A stretch of 64,000 bases of DNA from DASQHW01 sp963837155. Lineage in GTDB: Bacteria > Actinomycetota > Acidimicrobiia > IMCC26256 > PALSA-610. The notes beneath the pieces were generated by a model. The model was not told where the DNA came from, did not search any database, and worked only from the letters and a program-made list of their open reading frames with translations. Shown piece after piece: positions 31,847 through 42,193 of the stretch. The position numbers were made by a program, and so were the translations under genes. Each line of letters starts with the position of its first letter. The first letter of the stretch is position 1. The stretch is taken from positions 62,001 through 126,000 of the forward strand of contig CAWIMB010000002.1 of the NCBI GenBank assembly GCA_963837155.1, in the 5' to 3' direction.

Positions 31847-34800
31847 CTAGTCCCGCAGCGTCAGTCCCTTGTAGCCGTCGGCGAATCCCGCGTCGCGCAA
31901 TACGGCGGCATGCGGTGACGTGCGGGCGGGCTCGTCGTCGATGCGCTCGATCGTGAGGCGCGGCACTCGTCCTTCCTTGTGTGCCTCCACCAGTGCTTCC
32001 GCCCACCGTTCGACCTCGACGCCCGGGAACGTCAGCAGGCTCTTGCCGCCGCGCTCCACGTACGCGGCGCACGCGCCGTCGACCAGTACGACGACTGCGC
32101 CTGCAGCTCTCGACGGTCGCGAGCTGTGCTCGGGCCACGCGAGCGCAGCGCCGTACGGCTGTGCGGGGTCAGGCGCAGCCAGCACCAACACGCGCGCCGG
32201 ATCGTCGTCGTCGATGTTGCGATGGGCCCGCAACCGGTCCACCGCGCCCGGCGACGCGAACTGGGCGGCACCGAGCCCCGCGACGAACCATCCGCGGCGC
32301 GCCCGCCCCGCTTCCTCCAGCGCGCGGAGCACCGGATACACCGCCGCGAATCCGCCGGGCACGCCCTCGGCGCGTGCTCCTTCGCGCGTCACGACGCCGT
32401 GCCGTTCGAGCATCTGCAAGGCAGTCGCGTGCGCAGCCTCCGTCGGTGACGGCTCCGGGTCGAGCAACGGCACGACGAGCGACCAGCGGCCGGCACCGGC
32501 CGGCGGGCCGAGCCGGGTGAGACGCCCCGGATGCGGACGGCCGCGCCCACTCGTACGCCGCGCCGCCGCGCGCCGGGGCACGCGCAACGGACCGAACGTG
32601 TCGTTGGTGACTTCGCCGGCCCACACGAGATCCCACAGCGCGGTGAGGAGCACCGTGTCGTCGGCCGTGCCCGCGGCCTGCACGAGATCCGGCCAGAAGC
32701 TCGCGCCCGCGCGCAACAAGCGATCGCGAATCGCATCGTGGATCTCGCCGTCTGGCGCGCCCTCCACATGGCTCCCTCGCTGCGCCATCCCTGGCTCCGC
32801 TGCGTCCGCACGGCCGACAGGTATGCGTACGGCGAGGAGCCGCACGCGGTCGCGGAAGAACAGCCGCACCCGGCCGTCGTCGGCGCCGAGCGGTCCCGCG
32901 CCGATCCACACGATCTCGCCCGCCGCGCATAGCTCGTCGAGCATCGCGGGTCGGTACCCGTCGACGCGCGCGGGCAGCACGTCGCGCTCGAGCACGGACG
33001 CCGGTACGGCAACGCCTTGCAACTGCTCGAGCGCCTCGACGAGCGCGTCGACGCCACGCCGCCCGCGTCCGACGCCCTGCCAGGCGGGCAGGAACCGAGC
33101 GAACGTGGACGCTTCGACGGGCTCGATCTCGTGCCGGAGCGCGGCGAGCGAGCGGCGCCGCAGGGTGCGCAACACGTTGGCGTCGCACCACTCCCGTTCC
33201 ACGCCGCCCGGCCGGAACTCTCCGAGCACGACGCGGCCGTCGGCCTCCAACCGGGAAAGCGCGTCGCGCACGCGGTCGACCGACACGTCGAGCCGTCGGT
33301 GCACATCGTCGGCTATGAACGGCACGTGCGTGCGCGCGTAGCGAGCGACGAGATCATCGAGCGGACGTTCGACTGGATCCGTGAACGCGGCCGGCAGGCC
33401 TTGTGGCGTCGCCCAGCCGAGCGCGTCGCGCAAGCGCCCGGCATCGTCCGCGGCTGCGTAGTGTCCGGCGATCTCGATGACGCGTCGCTCGGCGAGCACT
33501 GCCTCCAGCCAGGGTTGCACATCAGCGATCGCGCAACGGGCTCGGAGCTCGTCGATCGTCAACGGTCCGAGGTCGGCGAGCAGATCGTGCAAGTCGTCGG
33601 CGTTGCGGGCCTGCCGGGACGGCACCAGGCGTTGGAGCTCGAGCTCGAGCTCGGCGATGACCTCCGGGTCGAGGAGCTCGCGCAGTTCCTCCGCACCCAT
33701 GAGGTCGCGCAACAAATCGCGGTCCAATGCGAGCGCGGCCGCACGCCGCTCGGCGAGCGGTGCATCGCCCTCGTACATGTACACCGCGATCCAGCCGAAG
33801 AGCAGCGACTGCGCGAACGGTGACGCGCGTCGCGTCTCGACGGGAACCACGCGTACCTTGCGCGACCGGATGTCGCCGAGCACCTCGCGCAGGGCGGGTA
33901 CGTCGAAGATGTCGCGGACGCACTCGCGCGTCGTCTCCAACAACATCGGGAACGAGGTATAGCCGCTCGCAACTTCGAGCAGATCGGCGGCCCGCTGGCG
34001 TTGTTGCCACAACGGTGTGCGCTCGCCCGGGCGGCGGCGGGGCAGCAGCAGCGCCCGCGCTGCGTTCTCGCGGAACTTGGACGCGAACAGCGACGTGCTC
34101 GGCAACCGGCTGATCACGAGGTCGTCGAGCTCGTCGGGGTCGGGCAGCAGGAGCTGGGTCGCGACGTCGTCGATCGACTCCGGGAGCCGCAAGATGATGC
34201 CGTCGTCGCTCCACAGCACCTGGACCGGTAGGTCGTTGCGCTCCAGGCGTTCCTCGATGGCGAGTGCCCAGGGCGCGTGCACGCGCGAGCCGAACGGCGT
34301 GAGGATGCACACGCGCCAGTCGCCGATCTCGTCAGGGAACCGCTCGATCACGATCGTGCGGTCGTCGGGAACCGCGCCGGTGGCTTCAGTTTGTTCCGCG
34401 AGGTATTGGCGCAGGTTCGACGCGGCTCGCGCGTCGAGGCCCGAGTCCTGCAGGCGCGCTTCTGCTTGCGCACCCGGCAGCGCTCGCAACTCGCGCGACA
34501 TTTTGCCGAGCGCGCGTCCGAGCTCGAGTGGCCGACCGGGGCGGTCTCCCTTCCAGAACGGCGTCTTGGCCGGTTCACCGGGCGCGGGCGTGACGACGAC
34601 CCGGTCGACGGTGATCTCCTCGATGCGCCATGTCGACGCGCCGAGCACGAAGCACTCGCCGACGCGGCTCTCGTACACCATCTCCTCGTCGAGCTCGCCG
34701 ACGCGGACGCCGTCGGGCAGGAAGACGCCGAACAGACCGCGGTCGGGAATCGTGCCGCCGCTTTGCACGGCGACCCGTTGCGCGCCCTCGCGTGCCCGTA

Positions 34801-36272
34801 CCCGGCCTTGCACGCGATCCCACACGATGCGCGGCCGCAGACCGCTGAACCGATCGGATGGGTAGCGCCCGGCGAGCAAGTCCAGCGTTTCCCGGAACGC
34901 ATCCTCGGAGAGCTCGGCGAAGTTCGCGCAGCGCCGCACGAGCGCGTACAGATCGTCGACGCTCCATTCGTCGACCGCGCACGCCGCGACGATCTGCTGG
35001 GCGAGCACGTCGAGCGGGTTGCGCGGGTAACGCATCTCCTCGACCAATCCGTCGCGCATGCGTTGCACGACGATCGCCGCTTCGAGCAGGTCGCCGCGAT
35101 ACTTCGGGAAGATCTTGCCGGTGCTCGGCTCGCCAACCTGGTGACCGGCGCGCCCGACGCGTTGGAGACCGCGCGCCACTGACCCCGGCGACTCGACGAG
35201 CACGACGAGGTCGACGGTGCCCATGTCGATGCCGAGCTCGAGGCTCGACGTCGCGACGATCGCTTTGAGCCGGCCATCCTTCAGCTCGGACTCGACCTGC
35301 ACGCGTTGCTCGCGCGCAAGCGAACCGTGGTGCGCTCGCACCAGTTCCTCACCGGCGAGGTCGTTCAAATGTGCAGCGAGCCGTTCGGCCGTGCGACAGC
35401 GCGTTGCAGAACACGATCGTGGTGCGGTGCGCGCGGATGAGCTCGAGAATGCGCGGGTGCATATACGGCCAGATGCTGATGTTCGGTTCCGGACCGTCGA
35501 GCCCGATGCCCGCGTGGCCCATCGACGGCTCGTTCATGTTGTCGACGGGCACGATCACCTCGACGTCGAGCGCCTTGCGCGATCCGGCGTCCACGATCGT
35601 CACGGGACGGGCCGAACCGTCCGGTCGCTGACCGCCGAGGAAGCGGGCCATCTCGTCGAGCGGGCGTTGTGTGGCGGAGAGGGCGATCCTTTGAAAATCC
35701 GCGATCTCGTCGAGTCGTTCCAGTGACAGCATCAAATGTGCGCCGCGCTTCGTCGGCGCGAGCGCGTGAATCTCGTCGACGATCACCGTCTCCACGCCGC
35801 GCAGTGTCTCCCGGGCGCGCGACGTGAGCATCAGGTAGAGCGATTCCGGCGTTGTGATCAGAATGTCGGGCGGGTTCCGCACGAGCTGCTGGCGTTCCTT
35901 GCCAGGCGTGTCGCCCGTGCGCATCGCGACCGTGGGCGCATCGAACGTGGTGCCGAGCCGCTCGGCTGCCAACGTGATGCCGGCGAGCGGCGCCCGGAGG
36001 TTCTTCTCGACGTCGAAGGCCAGCGCCCGCAACGGTGAGACGTACAGCACACGGGTGCGATCGTTTTTGGAGGGTGCAGGCGAGTTCCCGAGGCGGTCGA
36101 TCGCCCACATGAACGCGGCGAGCGTCTTGCCCGAGCCGGTGGGCGCGAGCAGCAACGTGTGATCGCCGTCGGCGATCGCCGGCCATCCTTGCTCCTGCGC
36201 GTCCGTCGGCGCGGCGAAGCTTGTCTCGAACCAGGCCCGAACGGGCGCGGAGAAACGATCGAGCGAAGCCAC
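31847..36272 (-). CDS. lhr: Lhr-like ATP-dependent helicase (frameshifted)
   Basis: The full-length protein (about 1475 residues) has a DEAD/DEAH-type core: Walker A (APTGSGKTLAAFMWA), DEIHALAPTKRGAHL, SAT (ALSATQRP), and the second RecA domain with LELGIDMGTVDLVVLVESPGSVARGLQRVGRAGHQ (in pieces). The extended C-terminus contains the Lhr-specific winged-helix and DUF4433-like regions. Lhr proteins are 3'-5' helicases of nucleic-acid repair. A 2-base deletion at about 35394 separates the N-terminal RecA domain (GTG 36272) from the rest; the joined sequence reads VFCNALSRTAERLAAHLND. The segment GRADAAEPGMAQRGSHVE near 32785 is not typical of Lhr and may be an in-frame insertion. Confidence 0.92.
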
Positions 36273-36311
36273 GCTTCGACCAAGGTACCTGGCGCCTGTG
36301 ACACTTCAGTC

Positions 36312-37091
36312 GTGGGATTTTCGTTGCCGAACGGCGCCGCCGGCGCGATCGACCGCTACCTCGACGCGGTTGACGCAACGGTCCCGGGCTTGGTGGTGGG
36401 GCTGCACGTCTCCGGGTCTCTCGCGCTCGGCGACTACCGTCCCGAGCGCAGCGACATCGACGTCGTGGCCGTCGTCGCGTGCGGGCCCGATGCGGCGCAA
36501 CGCTCGCTGCTCGCGGAGGTCCACCGCGTCGTCGCCACGCGCGTCGACGGTCCGTACCTGACCGCTGCCGAGATGGGCAAGGAGCCCGCCGACATCGGCC
36601 CAGTGCCGTTCCACGTCGACGGCCGGTTCGAGTACGACGTGTGCCACGAGGTGAGCCCGATCACGTGGGCGATCCTCGCCGAGCACGCGATCACCGTGCG
36701 CGGGGACGCGCCTTCCGCGCTCGGTGTGCGTGCGAATCCCGACGCGGTGCGCGCCTTCAGTGCGGCGAACCTGGCGGGCTACTGGGCCGGTTGGGCGCGC
36801 ACGATCGCGTCTCTGCTCGACGACGCCGTCGACTTCGACACGCTCGAGGCGCGGATGCTCGAGTGGGGCGTGCTCGGCGTGGCGCGCGTGTACTGCGCCG
36901 CGATGACGGGTCAAGTCGTTTCCAAGCTCGAAGGTGGCGCCTACGCCCGCGCCGAGCTCGATTCCGAGTGGCACGACGTCATCGAGCTCGCGATGTCGAG
37001 TCGTCGCGGCGAGCTCGACGAGGTGCGTGTCGGGGATCTGCGCCGGGCGTGCGCGTTCGTGCGGTCGCTCAGCGATTCGGTGGCGACCTGA
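36312..37091 (+). CDS. AadA-like nucleotidyltransferase (DUF4111)
   Basis: The 259-residue protein has the nucleotidyltransferase motif HVSGSLALGDYRPERSDIDV: a GS, then D-x-D separated by 11 residues, and a C-terminal helical DUF4111 domain (FSAANLAGYWAGWARTIASLLDD). This is the aminoglycoside adenylyltransferase-like family, but most members are not resistance genes and their substrates are unknown. The start is GTG 36312 in the 39-bp gap with the divergent lhr. Confidence 0.8.
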   Translation: MGFSLPNGAAGAIDRYLDAVDATVPGLVVGLHVSGSLALGDYRPERSDIDVVAVVACGPDAAQRSLLAEVHRVVATRVDGPYLTAAEMGKEPADIGPVPFHVDGRFEYDVCHEVSPITWAILAEHAITVRGDAPSALGVRANPDAVRAFSAANLAGYWAGWARTIASLLDDAVDFDTLEARMLEWGVLGVARVYCAAMTGQVVSKLEGGAYARAELDSEWHDVIELAMSSRRGELDEVRVGDLRRACAFVRSLSDSVAT

Positions 37092-37563
37092 CGACGACGG
37101 TTTTTGCGTAGACGTCGTGCCAGCCCGCGAGGTCTTCTCGCGTCAGTGCCGACGTGTAGATGCCTGCGGCCACCGTTGTCATCAGGAAGATGTACAGGCG
37201 CGCGTAGGGATGCACGTACGGCAACGAGACGAGCGTGAGGATCGTCGGCGTCACCAAGAGCGCGGTGCGTTCGAATGCCTGCCCGAGCGTCGGCCGTTTG
37301 CCGTCGCGGGCGCGCACGACGCGGGTTCGGGCGACGACCTTGCCGAGCGTGCGGCCCCAGAGCGCGACCGGCGCCGTGAGGTAGACGAACGCCCCGACCC
37401 CGGCGACGACCTTGCCCGTGAAACCGCCGAGCGCGACAACCGAAACCGCTCCGACCAATGCGACGACGCCGAGATCGACGAGACTGCCGCTCACCCGATC
37501 CAGCGGCGCGGCCACATGCCGATCCACCGTCAAGCCCCCGCTCACGAAGCGAATGCTACGCAC
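37069..37563 (-). CDS. RDD-family membrane protein
   Basis: The 164-residue protein has three membrane segments: LVDLGVVALVGAVSVVALGG, TAPVALWGRTLGKV nearby, and TILTLVSLPYV with a final segment before the C-terminus. The motif LGKVVARTRVVR after the third helix and the RxxGSLxD first helix fit the RDD family. Its function is unknown; some members are ion transporters. The 3' end overlaps the convergent nucleotidyltransferase by 23 bp. Confidence 0.72.
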   Translation of the reverse strand: MRSIRFVSGGLTVDRHVAAPLDRVSGSLVDLGVVALVGAVSVVALGGFTGKVVAGVGAFVYLTAPVALWGRTLGKVVARTRVVRARDGKRPTLGQAFERTALLVTPTILTLVSLPYVHPYARLYIFLMTTVAAGIYTSALTREDLAGWHDVYAKTVVVRSPPNR

Positions 37564-37592
37564 ACGATGGCGTTACCGGGAACGGCCGAAAG

Positions 37593-38186
37593 TCACTTGC
37601 ATTGCATCGCCAGCGCGAACAGTCCACTGGTGTCGCCCGGCATGTAGTGCGTCTTGCCGCGCGGGTTGGGATACATCACTTCCTTGGGGTCGCGGACGTG
37701 ACCCAAGCCGGCGATGTGGCCGAGCTCGTGCAGCACGACGCCGAGGTCGGTCTCGTACCGCGGGTCGATGAAGACGACCCCGCCGGTCCACTTCGTCTGG
37801 TTCGGCCAGGGTTGCGGTGCACTCGCTGCCCACGCGCCCATCCGCATGACCTCGGGCACCTCATACTGCGGGCGCCAGGCGACCACGACGAGGCCGGCCT
37901 TGGCGCCGGTTGCCGTCGTCGTGCCCGCGTACGTCCACCGGACCCGGCCCGCGGACGACGCGTTCAGCTGACGGAATGCCTCGTGGACCGCGGCCACGCC
38001 ACCCGCGGGCGCGCGTGCGGGGTTGATGACGTACGGGTGCGAGCCGCAGCCCCAGCGCGCCGCGCTGAGGGTGGTGAAGTCGCATGCGCCGAGCACGAGC
38101 CCGAGCGCGACGATCGCGCCGATCGACGCGACCCCACGCCGGACGACGCGCGCGCGCCGCCGGAAAGCCCCCCACTGGCCCCCCAC
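37593..38186 (-). CDS. Matrixin-like zinc metallopeptidase lipoprotein
   Basis: The 197-residue protein has a lipoprotein-type signal peptide ending in LVLGAC, so it is probably membrane-anchored outside the cell. The catalytic domain contains HELGHIAGLGHV, a full metzincin zinc site (HExxHxxGxxH), and the Met-turn DPKEVMYPNP. It is shorter than typical matrixins and lacks a clear propeptide. It is a likely extracytoplasmic protease of unknown substrate. Confidence 0.77.
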   Translation of the reverse strand: MGGQWGAFRRRARVVRRGVASIGAIVALGLVLGACDFTTLSAARWGCGSHPYVINPARAPAGGVAAVHEAFRQLNASSAGRVRWTYAGTTTATGAKAGLVVVAWRPQYEVPEVMRMGAWAASAPQPWPNQTKWTGGVVFIDPRYETDLGVVLHELGHIAGLGHVRDPKEVMYPNPRGKTHYMPGDTSGLFALAMQCK

Positions 38187-38187
38187 G

Positions 38188-38241
38188 CCAGACCCCCCTT
38201 GGTCTGGTGAGAACGGTAGGCGACCGACGGCCCAGTTTCAA
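38188..38241 (-). promoter_or_regulatory. Promoter and 5' hairpin of the matrixin gene
   Basis: On the minus strand TTGAAA (38241-38236) and TACCGT (38218-38213) are separated by 17 bp, giving a start near 38206. A hairpin CCAGACC-N6-GGTCTGG (38188-38207) lies right at this start, in the 5' leader before ATG 38186. The hairpin may stabilise the mRNA or affect translation. Confidence 0.55.
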
Positions 38242-38267
38242 CCAGATTGTCGGGATTTGACACTCGT

Positions 38268-40793
38268 CTAGCGAGAGGGGAGGGTCGCGAGGGCCGCCGC
38301 GAACCGCTCGCGCTCCCGCTCCACCGCCCGGCGGTGCATGCGGAGGCGATCGACGTGCTGTTCGATCATGCGGGCCGCTTCCGGCACCGGATGCGCGGCC
38401 ACGAACGACGTCAGATCGGCGAACGTGGCGTCGTCGACCAGCCAGGTCGCACCTTCGAGCATCCTCGCGACCAGCGAGCCGCTGCACCGCTCGCGAACGG
38501 CGCTCCAGTTGTCTCGCACGAAGGCCCAGGCCGCGGGGCCGTGCTCGCGATTGCGCAGCGTCCGCTGGAGGAGGAACGGCGTGTTCTGGGCCTTCACCGT
38601 CTCCGAGAGCGCCACCTCGTCGGCCCCGATGACGAGCTCCTCGGCCGGAAAATCGCCGAGCGCGTACAGATAGCGGAGTTGCTCTTGGGGGCTCGAGTCG
38701 CTCGAACCGAGGGTTGCCCGCCGGACATACTCCTCGAAGTCGTCTTCGGACCCGTTGCTCGCGACGACGCTCACGGATGCCGCGGCGACGTCGGCGTCGA
38801 CACCGGTGGGATGGGCGACGACCTCGCGGGCGCGGCCAATCGTCTCGGCGTCGCCGACGCACGACCCGAGAAGGTTGATGACGAGCCCGCGCAGCTGGCG
38901 GGTGCGATCGTCGTCGTCTGTCCGCGGCGCCCACCCCAGGTGCTCCATCGACGGCCGCACGATCTGACCGAGCACCGCCATGTACCTCTCGAGGGCGTCC
39001 TCCTCGACGAGGCGCGCCGCCGCCCGCAGGTGCGAGCCGAGACCCCGCCAAACGACGAGGTCCTCTTCCCCGACGAAACGGAACGCGGTCTCCACGAACT
39101 CCGACGCCGTGCTCACACCGGCGAGGACCGCGGCCCAGAGGTCGTCGACCAGCGCGAAGCGTTCGCGGGCGTGCAGCACGCCGGCGTCCAACAGCCGGTC
39201 GCGCCAATCGCTCGGGTACGCGACGCGATAGAAGCCTTCGCCGCCCGCGTTGAGCACGACGACGGCGCCGTCGGGCACGTCGAGCGCCACCGCGTCACCG
39301 GAGAGCAGCACCGAGCGCGTGTCGATCCGCTCGCCGTCGTGCACACGCGTCAGGACCGGCACGACGTAGCGCTCGTCCTGTTCGATGGGCGCGTACGCGA
39401 AGCGTTGCTGCACGAGGCGGCCGGCGCCGGCGGTCACCAGCGGGAAGCCGGGCTGGAAGATCCACGAGTCCATGATCCGGCGCACGGGCTGGCCGGTCGC
39501 GTCCTCGAGCGCATCCCAGAGGTCGGTGGTCTCGGTGTTCGAGAACTTGTACCGCTCCAGGTAGAGGCGGACGCCGGCACGGAACGCGTCACCGCCGAGC
39601 CAGCGTTCTAGCATGCGCAGGACTGACCCGCCCTTTTGATAGGTGAGCGTGTCGAACATGCCGTCCGCATCCTCGGGCGTGCGGACCTCGTACTCGACGG
39701 TACGGGTGCTCGGGAGCGCGTCCACGCCGAGAGCAGCAGCCCGGCCGACTGCAAAGTCGTCCCAGGTCCGCCACTCGGGCTGGTACGCGTCGGTGCCGAG
39801 GTGCTCCATGAACGTGGCGAACGCTTCGTTGAGCCAGATGCCGTTCCACCACTTCATCGTCACGAGGTCGCCGAACCACATATGCGCGATCTCGTGGACG
39901 ATCGTGAGCGCGACGGAGGTCATCTCGTCGAGCGTGACCGCGTCGGGATCGAGGAGCAGCCGGTTCTCGCGGAACGTCACGCAGCCGAGGTTCTCCATCG
40001 CCCCGAAGGAGAAGTCGGGGAGGGCGACCAGGTCGCACTTCTCGCCCGGATAGGGGATGCCGTAGTAGTCGGTGAAGAACCGAAGCGCGAACGAGCCGAC
40101 GTCGAGCGCGAAGTGCGTGAGGTGCGCACGACCCGGTACGTGGGCGACGCGCACGGCCACCCCGCCGGCGTCGACCGGCGCGGTCAGTTCCAGCGGGCCG
40201 ACGACCCATGCCACGAGGTACGTCGACATCGCGATCGTGTCGGCGAAGGTGATGCGTGCGATGCCGTCCTGCTCGGTCCGGGCCACCTCCGGCCCGTTCG
40301 AGAGCGCCAGGAGCGTCGCGTCGACGACCAGCGTGATGCCGAACACGGCCTTGAACTCGGGCTCGTCGAAGCACGGAAAGGCGGCGCGGGCGTGCGGCGC
40401 CTCGAATTGCGTGGCCGCGAGCACCCGCTGGTTGCCGTCGTCATCGACGAACGTGCTTCGGTAGAAGCCGAGGAGCCCGGAGCTGATCTCGCCCGCGAAC
40501 GACACCTCGAGTGTTGCCTGCCCGGTCTCGAGCGGCCGCTCAGTCGTGATCACGATCCGCTCGAGATCACGCTGCATCTCGAGGGTCGCCTTGAGGACCA
40601 CGCCACGCTGCGCGACATCCTCGATCCCGAGAACAAGATCCTTGGCGTTCAGCACGATCGTGTCGGTGGGTTCGACGACGTCCACGGCGATGGCGACCGA
40701 GCCCGAGAACGTGCTCGAGTCCAGGTCAGGGGCGATCGTGAGGTCGTATCGCTGGGGCTGGACGTGGCGCGGGAGGCGGAAGGCGTCGCTCAC
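38268..40793 (-). CDS. pepN: M1-family zinc aminopeptidase (aminopeptidase N-like)
   Basis: The 841-residue protein has the M1 exopeptidase motif GAMENLG and the zinc site HEIAHMWFGDLVTMKWW with WLNEAFATF (zinc-binding glutamate). The C-terminal ERAP1-like helical domain is present. It removes N-terminal residues from peptides in the cytoplasm. I chose GTG 40793 because the sequence from SDAFRLPRHVQPQRYDLTI is the usual family start; longer in-frame extension upstream exists. It diverges from the HDOD gene (131-bp gap). Confidence 0.92.
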   Translation of the reverse strand: MSDAFRLPRHVQPQRYDLTIAPDLDSSTFSGSVAIAVDVVEPTDTIVLNAKDLVLGIEDVAQRGVVLKATLEMQRDLERIVITTERPLETGQATLEVSFAGEISSGLLGFYRSTFVDDDGNQRVLAATQFEAPHARAAFPCFDEPEFKAVFGITLVVDATLLALSNGPEVARTEQDGIARITFADTIAMSTYLVAWVVGPLELTAPVDAGGVAVRVAHVPGRAHLTHFALDVGSFALRFFTDYYGIPYPGEKCDLVALPDFSFGAMENLGCVTFRENRLLLDPDAVTLDEMTSVALTIVHEIAHMWFGDLVTMKWWNGIWLNEAFATFMEHLGTDAYQPEWRTWDDFAVGRAAALGVDALPSTRTVEYEVRTPEDADGMFDTLTYQKGGSVLRMLERWLGGDAFRAGVRLYLERYKFSNTETTDLWDALEDATGQPVRRIMDSWIFQPGFPLVTAGAGRLVQQRFAYAPIEQDERYVVPVLTRVHDGERIDTRSVLLSGDAVALDVPDGAVVVLNAGGEGFYRVAYPSDWRDRLLDAGVLHARERFALVDDLWAAVLAGVSTASEFVETAFRFVGEEDLVVWRGLGSHLRAAARLVEEDALERYMAVLGQIVRPSMEHLGWAPRTDDDDRTRQLRGLVINLLGSCVGDAETIGRAREVVAHPTGVDADVAAASVSVVASNGSEDDFEEYVRRATLGSSDSSPQEQLRYLYALGDFPAEELVIGADEVALSETVKAQNTPFLLQRTLRNREHGPAAWAFVRDNWSAVRERCSGSLVARMLEGATWLVDDATFADLTSFVAAHPVPEAARMIEQHVDRLRMHRRAVERERERFAAALATLPSR

Positions 40794-40924
40794 GAACCGG
40801 CAGCGTACGGGCCCGAATGGAAAGGGGGACGAGATCGTGCTCAGGGCTCGCCGATCGCGTCCGATATATGGAAAGTCCGGAACCATGGATGGGGTCCGGG
40901 ACGGGCCTTTACGGGGGCGACCAA

Positions 40925-41755
40925 ATGCCTACTGCGGAAGCAAACGATCTGATCACCGAGGTGACGCAGCTGCCGGTGCAACCCGGCGCGGCGATGCGAC
41001 TCCTCTGGATGCTCGAGGACCCGCGCACGTCCGCGGCTGACCTCGGACGCCTCATCGAATCCGACCCGGCGCTGTCGGCACAGGTCATCCGGCTCGCGAA
41101 CACCGCGTTCTACGGACTCTCCGGCAAGGTCTCGTCCGCATGGCGAGCCGTCACCGTCTTGGGGCTCGCGACCGTGCGTGCGATCGCAACGACCGCGGCG
41201 TTCGACTTGTTCTCCGAGAAGGGCCGCTCGGTCCCCGACGACTTCTGGCCGCACTCGGTCACGACTGCTGCCGCGGCGGCCGCGATTGCGCGGCGCGTCG
41301 GCATCCAGCCGAACGACGCGTTCAGCTCGGGTCTGTTGCACGACCTCGGTTCGGCGCTCGTGTTCCGCCGGGCGCCCCGCCGCTACGACGCGGTGCTCGA
41401 ACTGTTGCAGACCGACCCCACGATGGGCCGCCTCGACGCCGAGCTGCGCGAGTTCGGGATGACCCACGCCGACGTCGGCGCCGCGGCACTGAGCGTCATG
41501 CGTTTCCCGGCGGACATGGTCGAGGCCATCGGCTCGCACCACACGCCGCCCGCGCAGGTGACGTCGCACATGGGTCGGGTGCTCGTGGCAGCCGACTCGG
41601 TCGCCATCGAGGTCGATCACGTGAAGTCCGAGGAGAATGCTCCGATCGTCGACGCGCTCGAGGCGCTCGACATCCCGGGCTCCGCCGCCGAGGCGTTGCT
41701 CGAGGAGGTCCGCAAGGACCAGGAGAACCTCGCCGGCTTCCTCACGGTGCGCTGA
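40925..41755 (+). CDS. HDOD-domain protein
   Basis: The 276-residue protein opens with LPVQPGAAMRLLWMLEDPRTSAADLGRLIESDPALSAQVIRLANTAFYGL, the HDOD pattern (read in pieces), and continues with the HD-like part SSGLLHDLGSALVFRRAPRRYD and GSHHTPPAQVTSH. HDOD domains are degenerate relatives of HD phosphohydrolases and are found with c-di-GMP and other signalling proteins. The lower-case HD residues are partly kept (LLHDLG), so binding rather than catalysis is likely. ATG 40925 is preceded by a GGGGG run at suitable spacing. Confidence 0.87.
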   Translation: MPTAEANDLITEVTQLPVQPGAAMRLLWMLEDPRTSAADLGRLIESDPALSAQVIRLANTAFYGLSGKVSSAWRAVTVLGLATVRAIATTAAFDLFSEKGRSVPDDFWPHSVTTAAAAAAIARRVGIQPNDAFSSGLLHDLGSALVFRRAPRRYDAVLELLQTDPTMGRLDAELREFGMTHADVGAAALSVMRFPADMVEAIGSHHTPPAQVTSHMGRVLVAADSVAIEVDHVKSEENAPIVDALEALDIPGSAAEALLEEVRKDQENLAGFLTVR

Positions 41756-41763
41756 CGCCCCAC

Positions 41764-41809
41764 CGTTTGGGCAGTTGATCGCGGACGCCCGCGATCTAGT
41801 GCCCAAACG
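41764..41809. terminator. Bidirectional terminator between HDOD and AtuA-like gene
   Basis: CGTTTGGGCA...TGCCCAAACG (10 bp) with an inner GATCGCGG-ACGC-CCGCGATC (8 bp), separated by 3-nt internal loops. The stop codon of the leftward AtuA-like gene (41796-41798) lies within the stem. Long hairpins here separate the two convergent genes, although no T run is seen. Confidence 0.75.
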
Positions 41810-42191
41810 CTTCGGCGACGATGGCGTCGGCCCAGGTGACGTCGGGGCGGGCGCGCCTACGCCCTGCCATCGCATCGGGGACGTCGATCTCCATCCGGAC
41901 GAGCGCGCCACCGAGGGTCTTGCCGAGGCTGTCGGCGCGCAATGACCTCGGGCCGCCGCCGCCCAGCGCGCCCTGCATCACGAAGTTCAGCGCCCGAACG
42001 TTGGCGGCCTCGTAGCGGTCGACGCGGCCTTTCACCATCTCGCCGAAGTGTTGCTTCACGCGCTCGGCGGTCGCTTCCCGGCGGATGAGCTCGAAGGTCT
42101 CGTCGTCGTCGGCGAACAGCGCCACGTTCGCGATGTCGCCCTTGTCGCCCGCCCGATAGCCGCACAGCTCACGAAGCGCGAGGCGAGCCAC
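41796..42191 (-). CDS. AtuA-like C-terminal (ferredoxin-fold) domain protein
   Basis: The 131-residue protein, from GTG 42191, corresponds to the C-terminal domain of acyclic terpene utilization AtuA-like (DUF1446) proteins: GYRAGDKGDIANVALFA, then RVDRYEAANVRALNFVMQGALGGG and SLGKTLGGALVRMEI. In many organisms this is fused to the AtuA core; here it is a separate gene starting 3 nt after the core gene's stop, with a strong GAGGAGG Shine-Dalgarno. The two products probably work together. Confidence 0.8.
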   Translation of the reverse strand: MARLALRELCGYRAGDKGDIANVALFADDDETFELIRREATAERVKQHFGEMVKGRVDRYEAANVRALNFVMQGALGGGGPRSLRADSLGKTLGGALVRMEIDVPDAMAGRRRARPDVTWADAIVAEAFGH

Positions 42192-42193
42192 GG

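Noticed and set aside
36312..37091. AadA-like gene as aminoglycoside resistance
   Set aside because: The fold fits, but most DUF4111 members are not resistance genes, and there is no mobile or resistance context.
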